Assembly (NCBI GenBank): GCA_018806985.1
Contig: JADANN010000398.1
Span: forward strand, 124,001 to 188,000
Direction: 5' to 3'
Origin: Angiostrongylus vasorum
Taxonomy: Eukaryota; Nematoda; Chromadorea; Rhabditida; Metastrongylidae
Length of the DNA: 64,000 nt
Shown: piece after piece, positions 50,606 to 61,258 of the stretch
Position numbering within the stretch: the first letter of the stretch is position 1
How the letters are laid out: each line of letters begins with the position of its first letter
Position numbers and translations under genes: made by a program
Notes under the pieces: generated by a model
Databases searched by the model: none
Told to the model about the DNA's origin: nothing
What the model saw: the letters and a program-made list of their open reading frames with translations, nothing else

Positions 50606-52721
50606 GGAAGTAACACACCGAAATAAGAACATCAGGTGCAATTGTTGGCAATTCAGCAGCACAAAGATGACGGTCTTCCAACCTCGAAAAATCACCTGTG
50701 TACAAAGCTCGCACGCCAGCTATTTCGATCATGAACATACAAGCTCCCAACACGTGACCAGCAACATAGGGCCAAAATCGAATGCCGTTAACCTCTTTCT
50801 GTTCATGGAAGTCTATTACCTGAATACAAAGGACGTACAGAAAGAAACTTCGGAATTACAAACAGTCAGAAAGAAAAAAGAAGTCTGGTAAAAAAGACCT
50901 CAATTTTCTCCATACTCCTTTCCAAATCTTCATCTGTGTAAAGCATACCACGATCACTTCCGCCCCCACACTTTGCCACCTAAAAATAGGATGAATTCTA
51001 CCAGATGAAAAGAATCACGAACTTCAGACATAAATTTCGAAAATAAAATTCTTGCATTCAGAACCGTAAAACGATTACAACATGAAGCAAACCTTGATGT
51101 AGTCTCCAAGAAGCATTCGGTAGATTGCCTTAGTCGCGTGAGTCATGAAGCACTTTCCTTGGAATCCAGTCTTTTCCAGGAGCCATGGAAGAGCACCGCA
51201 ATGATCGAGATGAAAGTGAGTGATCTAGAAACTTCGACGTAATAGTTCGTAGTTTAAAAAAAACCCTCCTGAATTTCACGCTTTTTGATATATGACGGAC
51301 GAAATAACCTAAATGGAACTGAAAGCCAGATTATGAATATGACGAGCTAAATTTAAACTTCGACAAAGCGTTTTCTAAAGGATCTTTAATATGCTTCATT
51401 TCGAAGAAATTATATGCGCAAAAGATTCCAGGCTTAAAATTAGAGCAAACACCTTATGCTTACGGTCTAGTGTTCTTGTTAAGCAAAGGAATATCGATGA
51501 ATTTTATACAAAGAAGCAGAGTTAGACTGCGGTATGACCTCGGCTTTGAAGAAGATTAACATTTCGAAGTATACTTATCTAGGGAATAAACCATTCGCGA
51601 TGTATCACCCGAATGGAAAGAACTGGAGAGGTATAGCTTCTCCGAATCACAACTGCGGTGATATGTCCGGTAAGCTGTCTATTTTATATTACCCTTCTTC
51701 ACGTCTACGGTCAGATCCCAATACTTATTGCGTTCGATTCATTTTCTCTCATGCACCATTCACGAAAGTCTTCAACACTTTAAGTACGGCTTAGACTGGT
51801 GCCTGACAGTCTTCATTTCATCTTGAATGTCGTTGAATGTTGGTCGAATCGATTCTCCCTGGATTCCCGAGATAACCGGGCTGGAGCGTTCCCAATTGGA
51901 CTGCAAAGTGATTTCTTCCCGATCAAGTCCGATACCAATTCCCCGACCCCGAAAGGATGAGAGGCCTGGTTAATCCGGGAGCGGAATCGAACTAGCACCT
52001 TGTTCGTGATGACGGACATCACTACCACTCTGCTATCCGCCCTCTACTGTTATTATTGATCTCTTAAATCCCAGAGTCATAACAACTTGTGTGCAGTGAC
52101 TAAATCTTAGTCGTTAAGATTTCACCAAAATTGGACTAATTCCTCACAATAATCTCGTGTTATAAAGATCTTTCACTATTCTTAGCAAAAACAAAGCTTA
52201 GATTCTTACTCCTTCACATAAATTTTAAAAAGGTTTTTTCCTTATGCACCTATCCCTAAATATATGTGTAAAACTTTTCTTCTCTTATACACTTTCTAAC
52301 TGCAACTCCTAATACAAAATACCCTTTTTAATAAACAAAATTAAACCTTAGTAAATACTGGCCGAACAATGGCATACTCACCAACAACAAATCAATCTCT
52401 TCAATGTCTATAAAATCAACAAATGGGAGAGCATCTACACCATGCATCCCTGGATGAACCCCGCAGTCCAACTAAACAAAAACCAAGAAACATGAACAAA
52501 ATAATCTCAACAAATTAAACATTTGGAAAACCATTCCAGTTCGCTTACTAATATTTTTTTTCCCTTTGAAATGTAGTAGATGACAAGATCGTCCTACTTC
52601 CTGACCAGAACCACTGAAAGCTGTACATCACTACCACGGTAAAGATGAAGATAAGTTTGAAAATCTCTCACAGTGGAGTGAAACACATGATGTCCGAACT
52701 AGCACCACCATCCTCATCCAT
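36833..52721 (-). CDS. cpsf-3: CPSF73, pre-mRNA 3'-end processing endonuclease
   Basis: This zinc-dependent nuclease cuts pre-mRNA at the poly(A) site within the cleavage and polyadenylation complex, and also processes histone mRNA. Sixteen exons: 52721-52672, 52613-52549, 52471-52382, 51224-51093, 50979-50899, 50819-50619, 45719-45521, 45408-45281, 45160-45002, 44863-44717, 44639-44553, 44282-44202, 43857-43609, 41801-41663, 37179-37118, 37054-36833. They give about 696 residues (human 684). All active-site motifs are present: [40 protein letters not shown] and LVHGE, followed by the beta-CASP region and the C-terminal domain ([11 protein letters not shown]). The only conflict is a poly-A run in exon 2 that is one base too long. 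Intron 6 (4.9 kb) contains an RTE element on the opposite strand. The start ATG ([12 protein letters not shown]) is the only one that fits. Confidence 0.95.
37850..38620 (+). mobile_element. RTE LINE 3' fragment in a cpsf-3 intron
   Basis: Frame 37849-38166 encodes [20 protein letters not shown] and [20 protein letters not shown], the post-palm region of RTE reverse transcriptase. Later frames are broken. Confidence 0.7.
38838..39045 (-). repeat. SINE family 2 remnant
   Basis: Diverged copy recognised by the tail block AAGTCGTTGAATG..GTCGAGTGAA and the GACCCCGAAGGGATGAGAAGC core on the + strand. The tRNA-like head is damaged. Confidence 0.45.
39200..39975 (-). mobile_element. RTE LINE fragment, opposite orientation to its neighbour
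   Basis: Minus-strand remnants of the RT palm; nucleotide blocks CATGAACATCGTTTTT and GTCGAAAACCAATCCTACG match the copy at 58.9 kb. Heavily decayed. Confidence 0.55.
39990..40150 (-). repeat. SINE family 3 copy
   Basis: Minus strand reads GTCTCAGTGGTGGAGTGGGT, then ACGGGTTCGAATCTAGCC (an almost perfect B box), then a tail GAGTTTTGCAAATATCTTGG. The tail defines a family distinct from 1 and 2. Confidence 0.55.
41917..42110. mobile_element. MITE of the same family
   Basis: Ends GCTGATAAGGAAATTTATTTCGGCTAAC and GTTAGCCGAAATAAATATC..TTTATCAAC are inverted repeats. A second nested palindrome (TGGTCCACAATTC / CTGTGGACCATCG) lies inside. In a cpsf-3 intron; half-copies occur near 3.7, 7.0, 16.2 and 18.1 kb. 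Confidence 0.6.
42355..42660 (-). repeat. SINE family 1 remnant
   Basis: Degenerate copy with an internal insertion; the GCATTCAACTTCATTAGGCATCGT block and the GCCTACAGATGTATCAAGTCAG block are still clear. Confidence 0.5.
43079..43385 (+). repeat. Family C repeat copy
   Basis: Same order of blocks as the 18.7 kb copy, with a tandem duplication of TTTAGCCATTGTGGTTC. In a cpsf-3 intron. Confidence 0.55.
43909..44106 (-). repeat. SINE family 1 copy, core deleted
   Basis: Lies inside a cpsf-3 intron; both ends are intact but about 80 bp of the core is missing. Confidence 0.65.
45720..48109. other. Left part of cpsf-3 intron 6
   Basis: No gene recognised. Open frames around 46.2-46.6 kb on the minus strand have no family resemblance I can name and are probably old repeat sequence. 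Confidence 0.4.
48110..50450 (+). mobile_element. RTE-clade LINE remnant in cpsf-3 intron 6
   Basis: Broken frames run in order through the apurinic-like endonuclease ([46 protein letters not shown]) and reverse transcriptase ([87 protein letters not shown]). The catalytic FADD is changed to FADI, and several frameshifts and a deletion before the RT centre show it is dead. It is antisense to cpsf-3. Confidence 0.8.
50463..50605. repeat. AT-rich microsatellite at a splice donor
   Basis: (TA)n with CATA/TGTA interruptions. It ends 13 bp inside intron 6 of cpsf-3, right behind the donor of exon 50819-50619. Confidence 0.85.
51797..52043 (-). repeat. SINE family 2 copy with clear tRNA-like head
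   Basis: On the minus strand it opens GGGCGGATAGCAGAGTGGTA (A box) and has GCTAGTTCGATTCCGC (B box) about 45 bp later, which is the tRNA promoter arrangement. Downstream it shares the GGGGTCGGGGAATTGGTA core with family 1 but has a different tail. Confidence 0.6.
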
Positions 52722-53537
52722 TTCTCTACGAAGCTACTACCTCAACATATGACAGATTTCCCAGCTCCATAGTCATATGTGATGTGAACATACGTTTTCA
52801 AAAAGTAACCAGGCTTTAAGGCTTAGGTATTCTAAGGGCCAAAGTGAAATGTGATTAGAGTATGCTCAAGTCAACTCCTAGCTCAACAATGTCCAAGTAT
52901 ATTACATGTAAAGACATATGTAAAGATAATAAATATGAAGACAAACATTTATTAACTAAAATGACATTCATATGTTACAGCGAACATGCGACAAGGGACA
53001 AAACTTTGACACTGCTGGAGATCTAACGTGTACATAACTGAGCTCCTATTTGGAAATCGGTGCCTAAAAAACTGTTTAGAAGCATTTTACATATCCCACG
53101 ACCAACTTTCTATTATTTTTTACATGTCATTCACAAGAAGTATAGAGATAAAACACTTCACACACAAACCTTGGGGAAAAATAACTTAATATAAAACTTA
53201 GGATTTCTCCATAAACCTAATTAATTAACTTAGTAAAACATATTGTAAAAAAGAGTCTGCACAGAGAGCAGTACTACAGCTCATACAGAAAGATACCCAA
53301 AACAAAAGTTTTGAAAGGAAAATACCCATTCCTACCTGTATAAAGATTTATAAATGAAAAACACTTACAACCTAAGATCTAATATGTGTAGAACGCAAAA
53401 ACGAAAAAAGGAGGTTGTTTTTAAGCATACCCTTTTAAATCCATAGACCACAAATCAGTCTTTCACTGCTGTTATAATTGAAAATGTAAAGCGCTTAAAC
53501 GATAGACGCCATAAAACCGAGCAACATGCATTTGCAT

Positions 53538-56500
53538 TTATTCCTTAGGAGGTAATAATATTGGACCACTTTCTGCAATATGTGGAGAGTTGAACCGTCG
53601 AGAACCGTCATCACTGCCCGAACCATTCATAACGCGACTTGTTTCAGTAGCTGAAATGGCAGGTTTTCCGATGAAAGTGAAGCTTTTACGCAATTCAAAA
53701 TGTCTCATCAAAGATATTTCTGCACAATCCACCTATACCATTTTTATCATCAGCAATTTTGGTCAACATACAGCAGCTTAAGCAAGGACTAGTACACATC
53801 TTCCAGCTTCGGCGCTAGTGAAAACCATCCGATGGGCTCCGCTCGACAGAGACATGTTATTTTAAACATTTCTGTCGAGATGGTATTATAGCAACCTTCA
53901 CTGTACTCAATGCCATAAGTTTATTCTTAGTTGAACACTTAAACAGTGAATCTGGTAGATGTACGGACCCATTTTATGCATCGCACTCTAATATCCAAGA
54001 AGAACCTATCAGTAACACGAGGCCCTTAAACCATATAAGCGTCCGTGGAATTCGTAAGCAAAACAGGTATTCTCTGCAAAAAAACTTACATGAATGGTGA
54101 ACTTGTTGTGTACTGTTTGACGGATTTAACTGCGCCTAAATCAAGTGATTAGTTGGATCGACAGCAACTATGGTAGCTTTTGACCAGCAAAAACCATTCA
54201 CAAAGCTACTTGGAACCGAAACTAAAGCGCGGTAAACATACTGGATTTTGTTTAAATTGTTCAAAGCCAAACCATTTGGTGACTTCCAATCTGCGATCGC
54301 CTTTGTTGTACATGTTTCTGCTGTAAGATTTGCGTACTTTGCTGAGATCCTATCTGAAATTCTGTTATTGACAAAGAAAAAATTTTTACCGTTAAAGCAA
54401 ACAATACTGCTAATTCCTCATCACTGTTAACTAAAAATTGAACTTCTGCGTCGAGCTCTAATTCATCTCGCATATTCCAATTCTCAATTTGTCCCTAAGT
54501 GCTATATTACATATAACTTACGTCTTTCTCGATCGGCATCTTACATTGAGTCCCATCTTCTAATTAGTGGAATTTTGCACCTAATGCAATTACTTTTGTC
54601 AGCTTCCAAAGTTACTCGCAATAACGTCGCTCTTAGGCACCACAGATTTCAAATTTTTAGACTCATTTTATTTCACACTTCGTTTTGTTTTCGCCTAAGT
54701 CGAGTTCCTTTAACATAATCCTCCTCAGGGAAATCAGCTAAACCAGCATTCGGTAGCTCCACCGAGCAGAATTTTTCCGTTTCTTTCAATGGAGTCAAAC
54801 GTGGTTTTAATGTTCAATGAAAGTCGATATTGGACTCTAGAATTTGCACATTTGTTTCTAAACAATGTAGAAATTAAATGATTTCGGTAAAAGGATAAAA
54901 GGATAAGGTTGTCAGCGTTGATCAGTCCCTGCGGAATGCGCCATGCATTCGACTTCATTAAGCATCGTTGGAGGTGACTGAATGCATATCTGGCCTTTAT
55001 AATGACTCGCGGTTGCCTACCGATGTATCGAGCCAGTGCTGTTATCCTCCCAGACAAGTCTGGTACCAATTTGCCGACCCCGGAGGATGGAGGCTTGGTG
55101 GGCCATGGGCACACTGATCGATTCCATGTGTGTGTTGCAGTGGCGCCTCAAACCACTGCGCCACATGCGCCCTTAGTATTGTCATATCTTTATTATTTTA
55201 CTAATTATTATTGTTGTAAACGGTTTGATCATCCCAGTTTTGAGATTTCCACTGTGAAGAAAACAACAACAGGACCTACGTGACAAAGAACGAGCAGACT
55301 CAAAGCAAGCGACTCAACAGGGCGTGGTACATCATTCAAAGGAGTAACCTGACCTCCAGCATTCTCACTCAGAACTCAACATCTTGGGTCCACCCGACAA
55401 CTACAGCTTTATAGACCAACTGTAGTAGCATAAAGCTAAAATTTCTATTTCATGAACCCCTACTCACAACCACTCAAACGTTAAGAGGTAAACAGCTATA
55501 TACTACACAATTTTCAAACAGGAGATATCACGACACAAATCCACCTTCGACAGTCTAGCAAAGGCACACCAACGACTAATCAACTAACTCGTCGTTACAC
55601 TACCCTATACCGATTACTGCACTAATGAACTACTACAAGTGAGTGACGAATTGGTCACTACAACATTGGTGCACTCGTCGCATAAACCAGTACATTCTGC
55701 CTCATCCATCATACTCCTCAGCTCTCTCGCCTATTGACTGTTATTTTTTTCAAGTATTTCGAAAATTGTCCTATAAACAACACTTCGGAGAACAAACCAA
55801 GACCCTCCAGAACTCTTGAGTTTTAAGCAAGTGGGATAAACAAACTTGTTCCTCGTGAGCTAAAATATGTAGGTCCCAATGGTTATTATTTCTACTAACA
55901 GTGTCTGGTGTGAGCTTAGATATGTCACTGTATTTATTTCTGAATGTTCAGTCTTGAGAACAGGCAACACATCCTCAAACCTCCCTTCCAACGACGCCAT
56001 ATTGAGACTACAGTTTTACTGCTGACTTTTGCAGCGTTGTGAATAATTAAAACTGAAGCAGAAACAATTGTGGTGCTATAACTGTTTAGTCTCATCATGT
56101 AATTTTTCTACCTTACAAAAGAAACGATGATATGACCTATACGGCGTGGACAAATTGCTATCAGGCATGTCCGAGAGTGAGGAAGAAAACACAGAATTGA
56201 AATCGGTAGACCCTCGTAGGTTATTGTGTAGGCCAATTATGCATTCAGTATTCATTCCTTTACAATGTGTAGTCCAGACGGATACTTGGCACATCTCTAA
56301 GGTACGGATCATCATCAAACGCCCCATCCTACCTTTTACAGATATGATTCAAACTGGGAATTCTTCTAAAATATGTATTCTGACGTACTACTCATTAATA
56401 GTCAATATCTATGTAAACTAAAGGAGTTTTTTAAACAAAAAAATAACTTGTTAAAAAAAATGAAAGAGGAAACTCACCGGACCATGTGAATACCTTTGAT

Positions 56501-59500
56501 GCGTGTTTGGAAGAGAACGAACAGGAAGTGGTGCTTGATTGCTTACCTTAAAAACATTAACGATGAAAATGCAAGCAAGCAATGTCCACAAGAACCTTTC
56601 AATGTATTTAAGTATTTCTTTAAGCATTTACCTGTCCGTATTGATGACTGTTAGAACTTGCTACTTGCACTGGTAACGGACGCTGTTGTACACGCTAAAA
56701 CTACATTATTTAACAACACATCATGAGCACGTAGTAAATGATTATAAAATGAACAAGTAGAAGAAACACACTTGCTGCTCTTGAGCAGCAGCTGTAGCCT
56801 GTCCATGAGCTCTGGCTTGTGAAATTAACTGGTCTAACACGGCCGGAGAAGGTGATGCTGGTGATGAATCGGTAGATGATGGCGTCCCACATCCACCTAA
56901 TAAACATCATTCTCGAAATGAAAACTGGAAAATCTCATCTAGCAGAGCATACCAATCTTTACAAGAGTACTAACCCGATTGTTTCCTATGGGATTGATCC
57001 ACATGGTTTGACAGGCCGGCAGTGGTCTTATATCTTTTAGAACACTGGTGACACTTATACGGTCTAGATCTGGAAATTCCAACTAGTCTAATGGAAAGAA
57101 AAATGTGGGAAAATGGGGAAATATTGAATCGAACAGATAAAAGCTTTAATACAATAGATGACAAACGCTGCGTATTTGGTAGGGCTGACTGTGACGGGAA
57201 GGTGTTCGTTTTGAGATGAAAGACGACTTCCAGATCCGTTTGCAATGGACTGACTACAGAGAGTATTTTCTTGCAAAACCACACCATGCGCAGTTCGAGA
57301 ATGCAGTCTGAAACATTTCAAAACCAACGAATCCAACCAAGAAATGAGCAACTTTGGATTTTCACGCATGGTAAGAACGAACAATATCACCCACCTAAGA
57401 CCTGACCCCGTTCTGAATCTCTTTTGACATTCACTAACCATGCAACAATAACGATCCTCTTGCTCGCTGAAATTTCAGTAAATATCACTCCACTTTAAAC
57501 ATACAAACGACGATTCGGTAAAGAACGAAACCTAAGAAACATACTCAGGACCACATTCGCTAAGATCTTCCCCATTTGAATCGACTGAAGGTGGCTCTTC
57601 TGAACATCAAGTTCGCTTAATTGCAAGGAAGAAAAATTGAGCCCTCCATAGTTCATTCAAAATAAGAACATGTAGTTTCTGTTTATTCTTTTCCTCCTCG
57701 CTAATAATATACTAATGAACGCACATAACAAAAGAAAACTTTTAAAACTGACAAAAGTTGGGGACCAAAGAAGTAGTACAGAAGCAGCCAACTAAAGTTA
57801 AAAATACTGGAAAACTACAGCAGACAAAGATCAGGGCAAAAGGAATATATTTGTTCTTTCTTTCTTTTAATTTCAAGGGTTTAAAGCAGGCATTTGATAT
57901 TAAACCTTTATTTTTTGCCTACTATAACTTCTCATGGCAGGGTATAATGTGGAATACAACCACACCGATGCTAAGATATTCGCAAAACATGGAACCCGGA
58001 CATGTAATACGCAAACCCCCGGAAACTGTAATCGTGGTTCAATAGAACCTGGGTCCAAGTTTTGCGAATATCTCAGCATCATTGTGGTTCTATTTCACAG
58101 GAATTTAATTAAAAGCGAATCACATAATCAATCTAAACAACTCGTCAAAACCATGCAATGTTATTTGATACTTAAACGACCAACTGCCACCAATTATCCT
58201 GTTCATCACCTGTATCACCCGTAGTCCCGTTGATCGTCGAGTGACTCGAATGGGTGCCAGTAAATCTTCCACTTTTCCGTGTCGCGTGCAAGAGTATCCC
58301 AATGAGTTCTACTCGCTCTAGAGACTCGATGAGCACCATATCTTTGTTCTAGGCTTTTCTGAAGAACTCTGACCATCGAGTCGGTGGCCTTCCTGCAGTA
58401 CGTTTGACATCCAGAAGAATCCAGTCTCTAACGGCTCTTGTCCATCGGTTGTCATTCATACGCATTACGTGTCCGGCCCACCTTATCTTCGACTGTTTGG
58501 CGTACAGAACGGCATCTTTGATTTTTGATCGTCGACGCAGATCGGAGCTTCAGATCTCATCCCTTACCTGTGTGAAACAGGGATACTCCTAGCATCGTCC
58601 TTCCGACTGCGCGTTCGATAACGCAGAGTGATCTTGCATCCGGCTCACGCAGCGAACAAGTTTCTGACGCATACGTTAGGGCAGGAAGTACCGTTGAGTC
58701 GAAAAGATGGGCACGGAGTCGGGCGTTCCTTGTCCTCTTCACTACATCCTCGATGCTCTTAAAAGCTCCCCAAGCCGCGCGTTTCCTTCTGCTCAACTTT
58801 GGAGCCAAGTCGTTCACCATGTTGACTTCCCAACCTAGACAGATAAAACTGGACCATTAGGAGATAGTCGTTCCGTTGAGCGTGAATGGGGCATATGAAA
58901 CCAATCCGTTGCTCATGAACATCGTTTTTGTGAGATTTTGTCGAAGACCAATCTTATGCGTTCCCCTTGGCTAATGTTTGGTGTTATAAGGACGATGTCA
59001 TCACCAAAGCGAAGATGGTGTAATTGCCGAGCATCGATTTTCACTTCCATGTTCTCCCATTGCAATGTTCGCATGACGTTCTCGAGGGTGGCGGTGAATA
59101 ATTTTGGCGAGATGGTATCGCCTTGCCTAACCTGAGGTCGATGTTAATCGTTGTAGAATGGTAATATCTTGATTTTGAAATTTTTGTACAGCTCACGAAG
59201 AATCTTTATGTACTGAGTAGGGACTTCCTGACTATCAAGAGCTTCCATGACTGATTCTATCTCAATTGAATCAAAAACCTTCTTCAAATCGATGAAACTG
59301 AGATAGAGCGGCCTTTTGTACTCTCGCGATAGTTCAATGAGCCTTGTTATCGTGTGGATGTGGTCCGTCGCAATCCTGTTTGGGATGACTCGAGTGAAAA
59401 GTTTGTAGACGACAGATAGCAAGCAGATTGGGTGATAGTTGCCGATATCGTAGAGGTCACCTTTCTTCAACAATAACACGGTCTTGCTGGTCTTCCATTG

Positions 59501-60667
59501 AGTAGGGACCTTGCATTCAGACAGGTAACGTGTGAAGAGCCGAGCCAGTGCGTTTACGAGGACTGCCGGAAGGTTCTTCAGGTGTTCGAATTTTATCCTG
59601 TCCAGACCTGGTGCTGTTCGATTTTTTACCGATGAAATGGAATGTCCGATTTCAGAAAGGAGAACCGGTGGTACAACATATTCATCCTCTTATTTCATAT
59701 GACGGAAGGTGGACGTGGCTATCGAAGAGATCTGAGTAGTATTCGTGAATGATTTTCGCCATTGCCTTTCTGGACGCTGTAACTGTTCCGTCTGGGCGTC
59801 GGAGTGAAATCATGTTGGTCTTGTAATTGGCGAAGTTTCGGCGGGCTTTGCGAATGCTTTTCTTAGCCTCTGCAGCTTCGACTCGTACTACTGCTCTTCT
59901 CTCTTTAAGATCTTCTTTTATCGCCTGTCTGCATTGTTTTGCAAGTTCGGATCTCTGCAATCCTGTCCATAGTACCACATATGCTATTTAGCTGGTGCCG
60001 AGGTATTTTTGTAAACATTTCCCCGCACTAGCAATTAACCCATGCAATGGGATTTTGGGGTCGTGTCACAATTAGTCAGTGGATCGAAAAACATTTCCCC
60101 TCACCTTTTCCACCAGATATTTGTTCAAGCACACTCTTTCTATGCACCTTCCAAAACTGCCACACTTAAGCACCAAAACTATGTACCTTTTTTCGGCGTA
60201 GATGTCGCTAAATTTTGAACAACAGAAGTTCCATTAGCTGAAAAGTAAAGTTGAAGTCGAAGTCGAGATCACGAAAAAAACAACTGGCCTACAATCAAGC
60301 TGCCGCTTCCGATAATGATTAAAAGTTATACGAACAACATCAGGAGCACATGGTTGGGGATTGTAGGGCATTCGAAAGAGTCTAAACTGATAGGGTTTAA
60401 AACATCCCATGCACAGAATTAGGTATCATTAACGCAATGGAACCGTTCGAACCACCTGTAGACGCAACTAAGCGGCATGTTCGGCGTAGCGGAAGCACGG
60501 TTCTCTTCCGGACAACATTGTGTCTGACTTACTTTCTGCCTGTACTCATCCTCGAGCGGAGTAATATGGGTAAACTCTATATGAGCAATGAGATCGTCTG
60601 TGCTAGCAAAGTACAACTGACAACCACCAAAACTGCATCTATTTTGTGACAGTAGTGAAAGTGCCAT
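53538..60667 (-). CDS. JAZF1-like: JAZF1-like C2H2 zinc-finger protein
   Basis: JAZF1 is a zinc-finger transcriptional cofactor tied to NuA4/TIP60 and nuclear receptors in vertebrates. Exons: 60667-60456 (starts MALSLLSQNRCSFGGCQLYF, matching the JAZF1 N-terminal finger), 60237-60187, 57599-57545 (acidic linker), 57466-57395 (finger 2: CCMVSECQKRF), 57307-57167, 57069-56975 (finger 3: YKCHQCSKRYKTTAGLSNH), 56896-56772, 56694-56632, 56545-56477 and probably 53732-53538. Phases agree from 60237 onward. The join between the first and second exons is unresolved, so a small exon may be missing there. After finger 3 the protein carries an extra Ser/Pro/Gln-rich tail of about 195 residues that human JAZF1 lacks. 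The assignment of the last exon rests only on phase and a good acceptor. An RTE copy sits in the intron at 57600-60186. Confidence 0.8.
53733..56476. other. Long last intron of the JAZF1-like gene
   Basis: Holds a full SINE (54888-55172) and a SINE family 1 scrap around 56130-56245 (CCAATTATGCATTCAG). No further coding sequence recognised. Confidence 0.4.
54888..55172 (-). repeat. SINE family 1 copy
   Basis: Near-consensus copy in the long last intron of the JAZF1-like gene. Confidence 0.7.
57930..58100. repeat. Two SINE family 3 tails in inverted orientation
   Basis: ACAACCACACCGATGCTAAG..TTCGCAAAACATGG at the left and its reverse complement CCAAGTTTTGCGAATATCTC..CATTGTGGTT at the right flank a short centre, forming a 170-bp imperfect palindrome. 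Confidence 0.5.
58200..59990 (-). mobile_element. RTE-clade LINE, 5'-truncated, in the JAZF1-like intron
   Basis: Minus-strand frames give KAMAKIIHEYYSDLFDSHVH (59978-59682), the RT region KKGDLYDIGNYHPICLLSVV with LSFIDLKKVFDSIE (59479-59144), and the C-terminal [20 protein letters not shown] with TVLPALTYASET (58820-58557). Frameshifts separate them. The copy is closer to intact than the one at 48-50 kb but lacks the endonuclease. Confidence 0.8.
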
Positions 60668-61258
60668 AAACTAGAACATTTCGTACTTCTTAAAACGAAT
60701 CACCAGGTGCAAATACCTTGGTGAAGAAACACCAAACTCTAGAAGAAAAGGAAAACATGAACGTATTAATTTATTAACTAATCAGTAAAATTATACCCGG
60801 AAATCTAGATATGTTGTACATAAAACAATACATTTAATAGAGACTAGCCAGTACATTAAAAAAAATGGTGCAATCAGATTGCCTTTAGGCATTTCGCAAA
60901 CCTGCACGACCTAAGATACGGAAACCACAAGTCATTCTGAAGAAGTGGTACCAAAGAATGCAACAGCTACAGCTATCACAGCTAAGAATCACAGTTAGAC
61001 GCTTACTAATAAAATATATGTCAGTATAATCAGAAACAAGTAGACCAGGTTCTCAATAAGCTCACAACTATGTAATTGACAATCTCCTGAATATGTAAGA
61101 CACATCACGAATACTGTTACAAACTGAACAATGCAGAGTCAGTTCAAAGTTTGTAACTATCAGAAGGTTGATAGACAGTAGAATGAGGTGACCAATAAGT
61201 AAAAACTAGACAGCATTTCGGAAGAAAAAAAAGAAGTTACTCATAAACATCCACTAAC

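Noticed and set aside
50532..50891. 119-residue + strand frame with YIYIYI repeats
   Set aside because: Microsatellite translation plus the antisense of cpsf-3 exon 6.
53538..60667. Operon of the minus-strand genes
   Set aside because: Gaps between successive genes are about 600 bp to 6 kb, larger than usual nematode operon spacing, and no trans-splice signal stands out.
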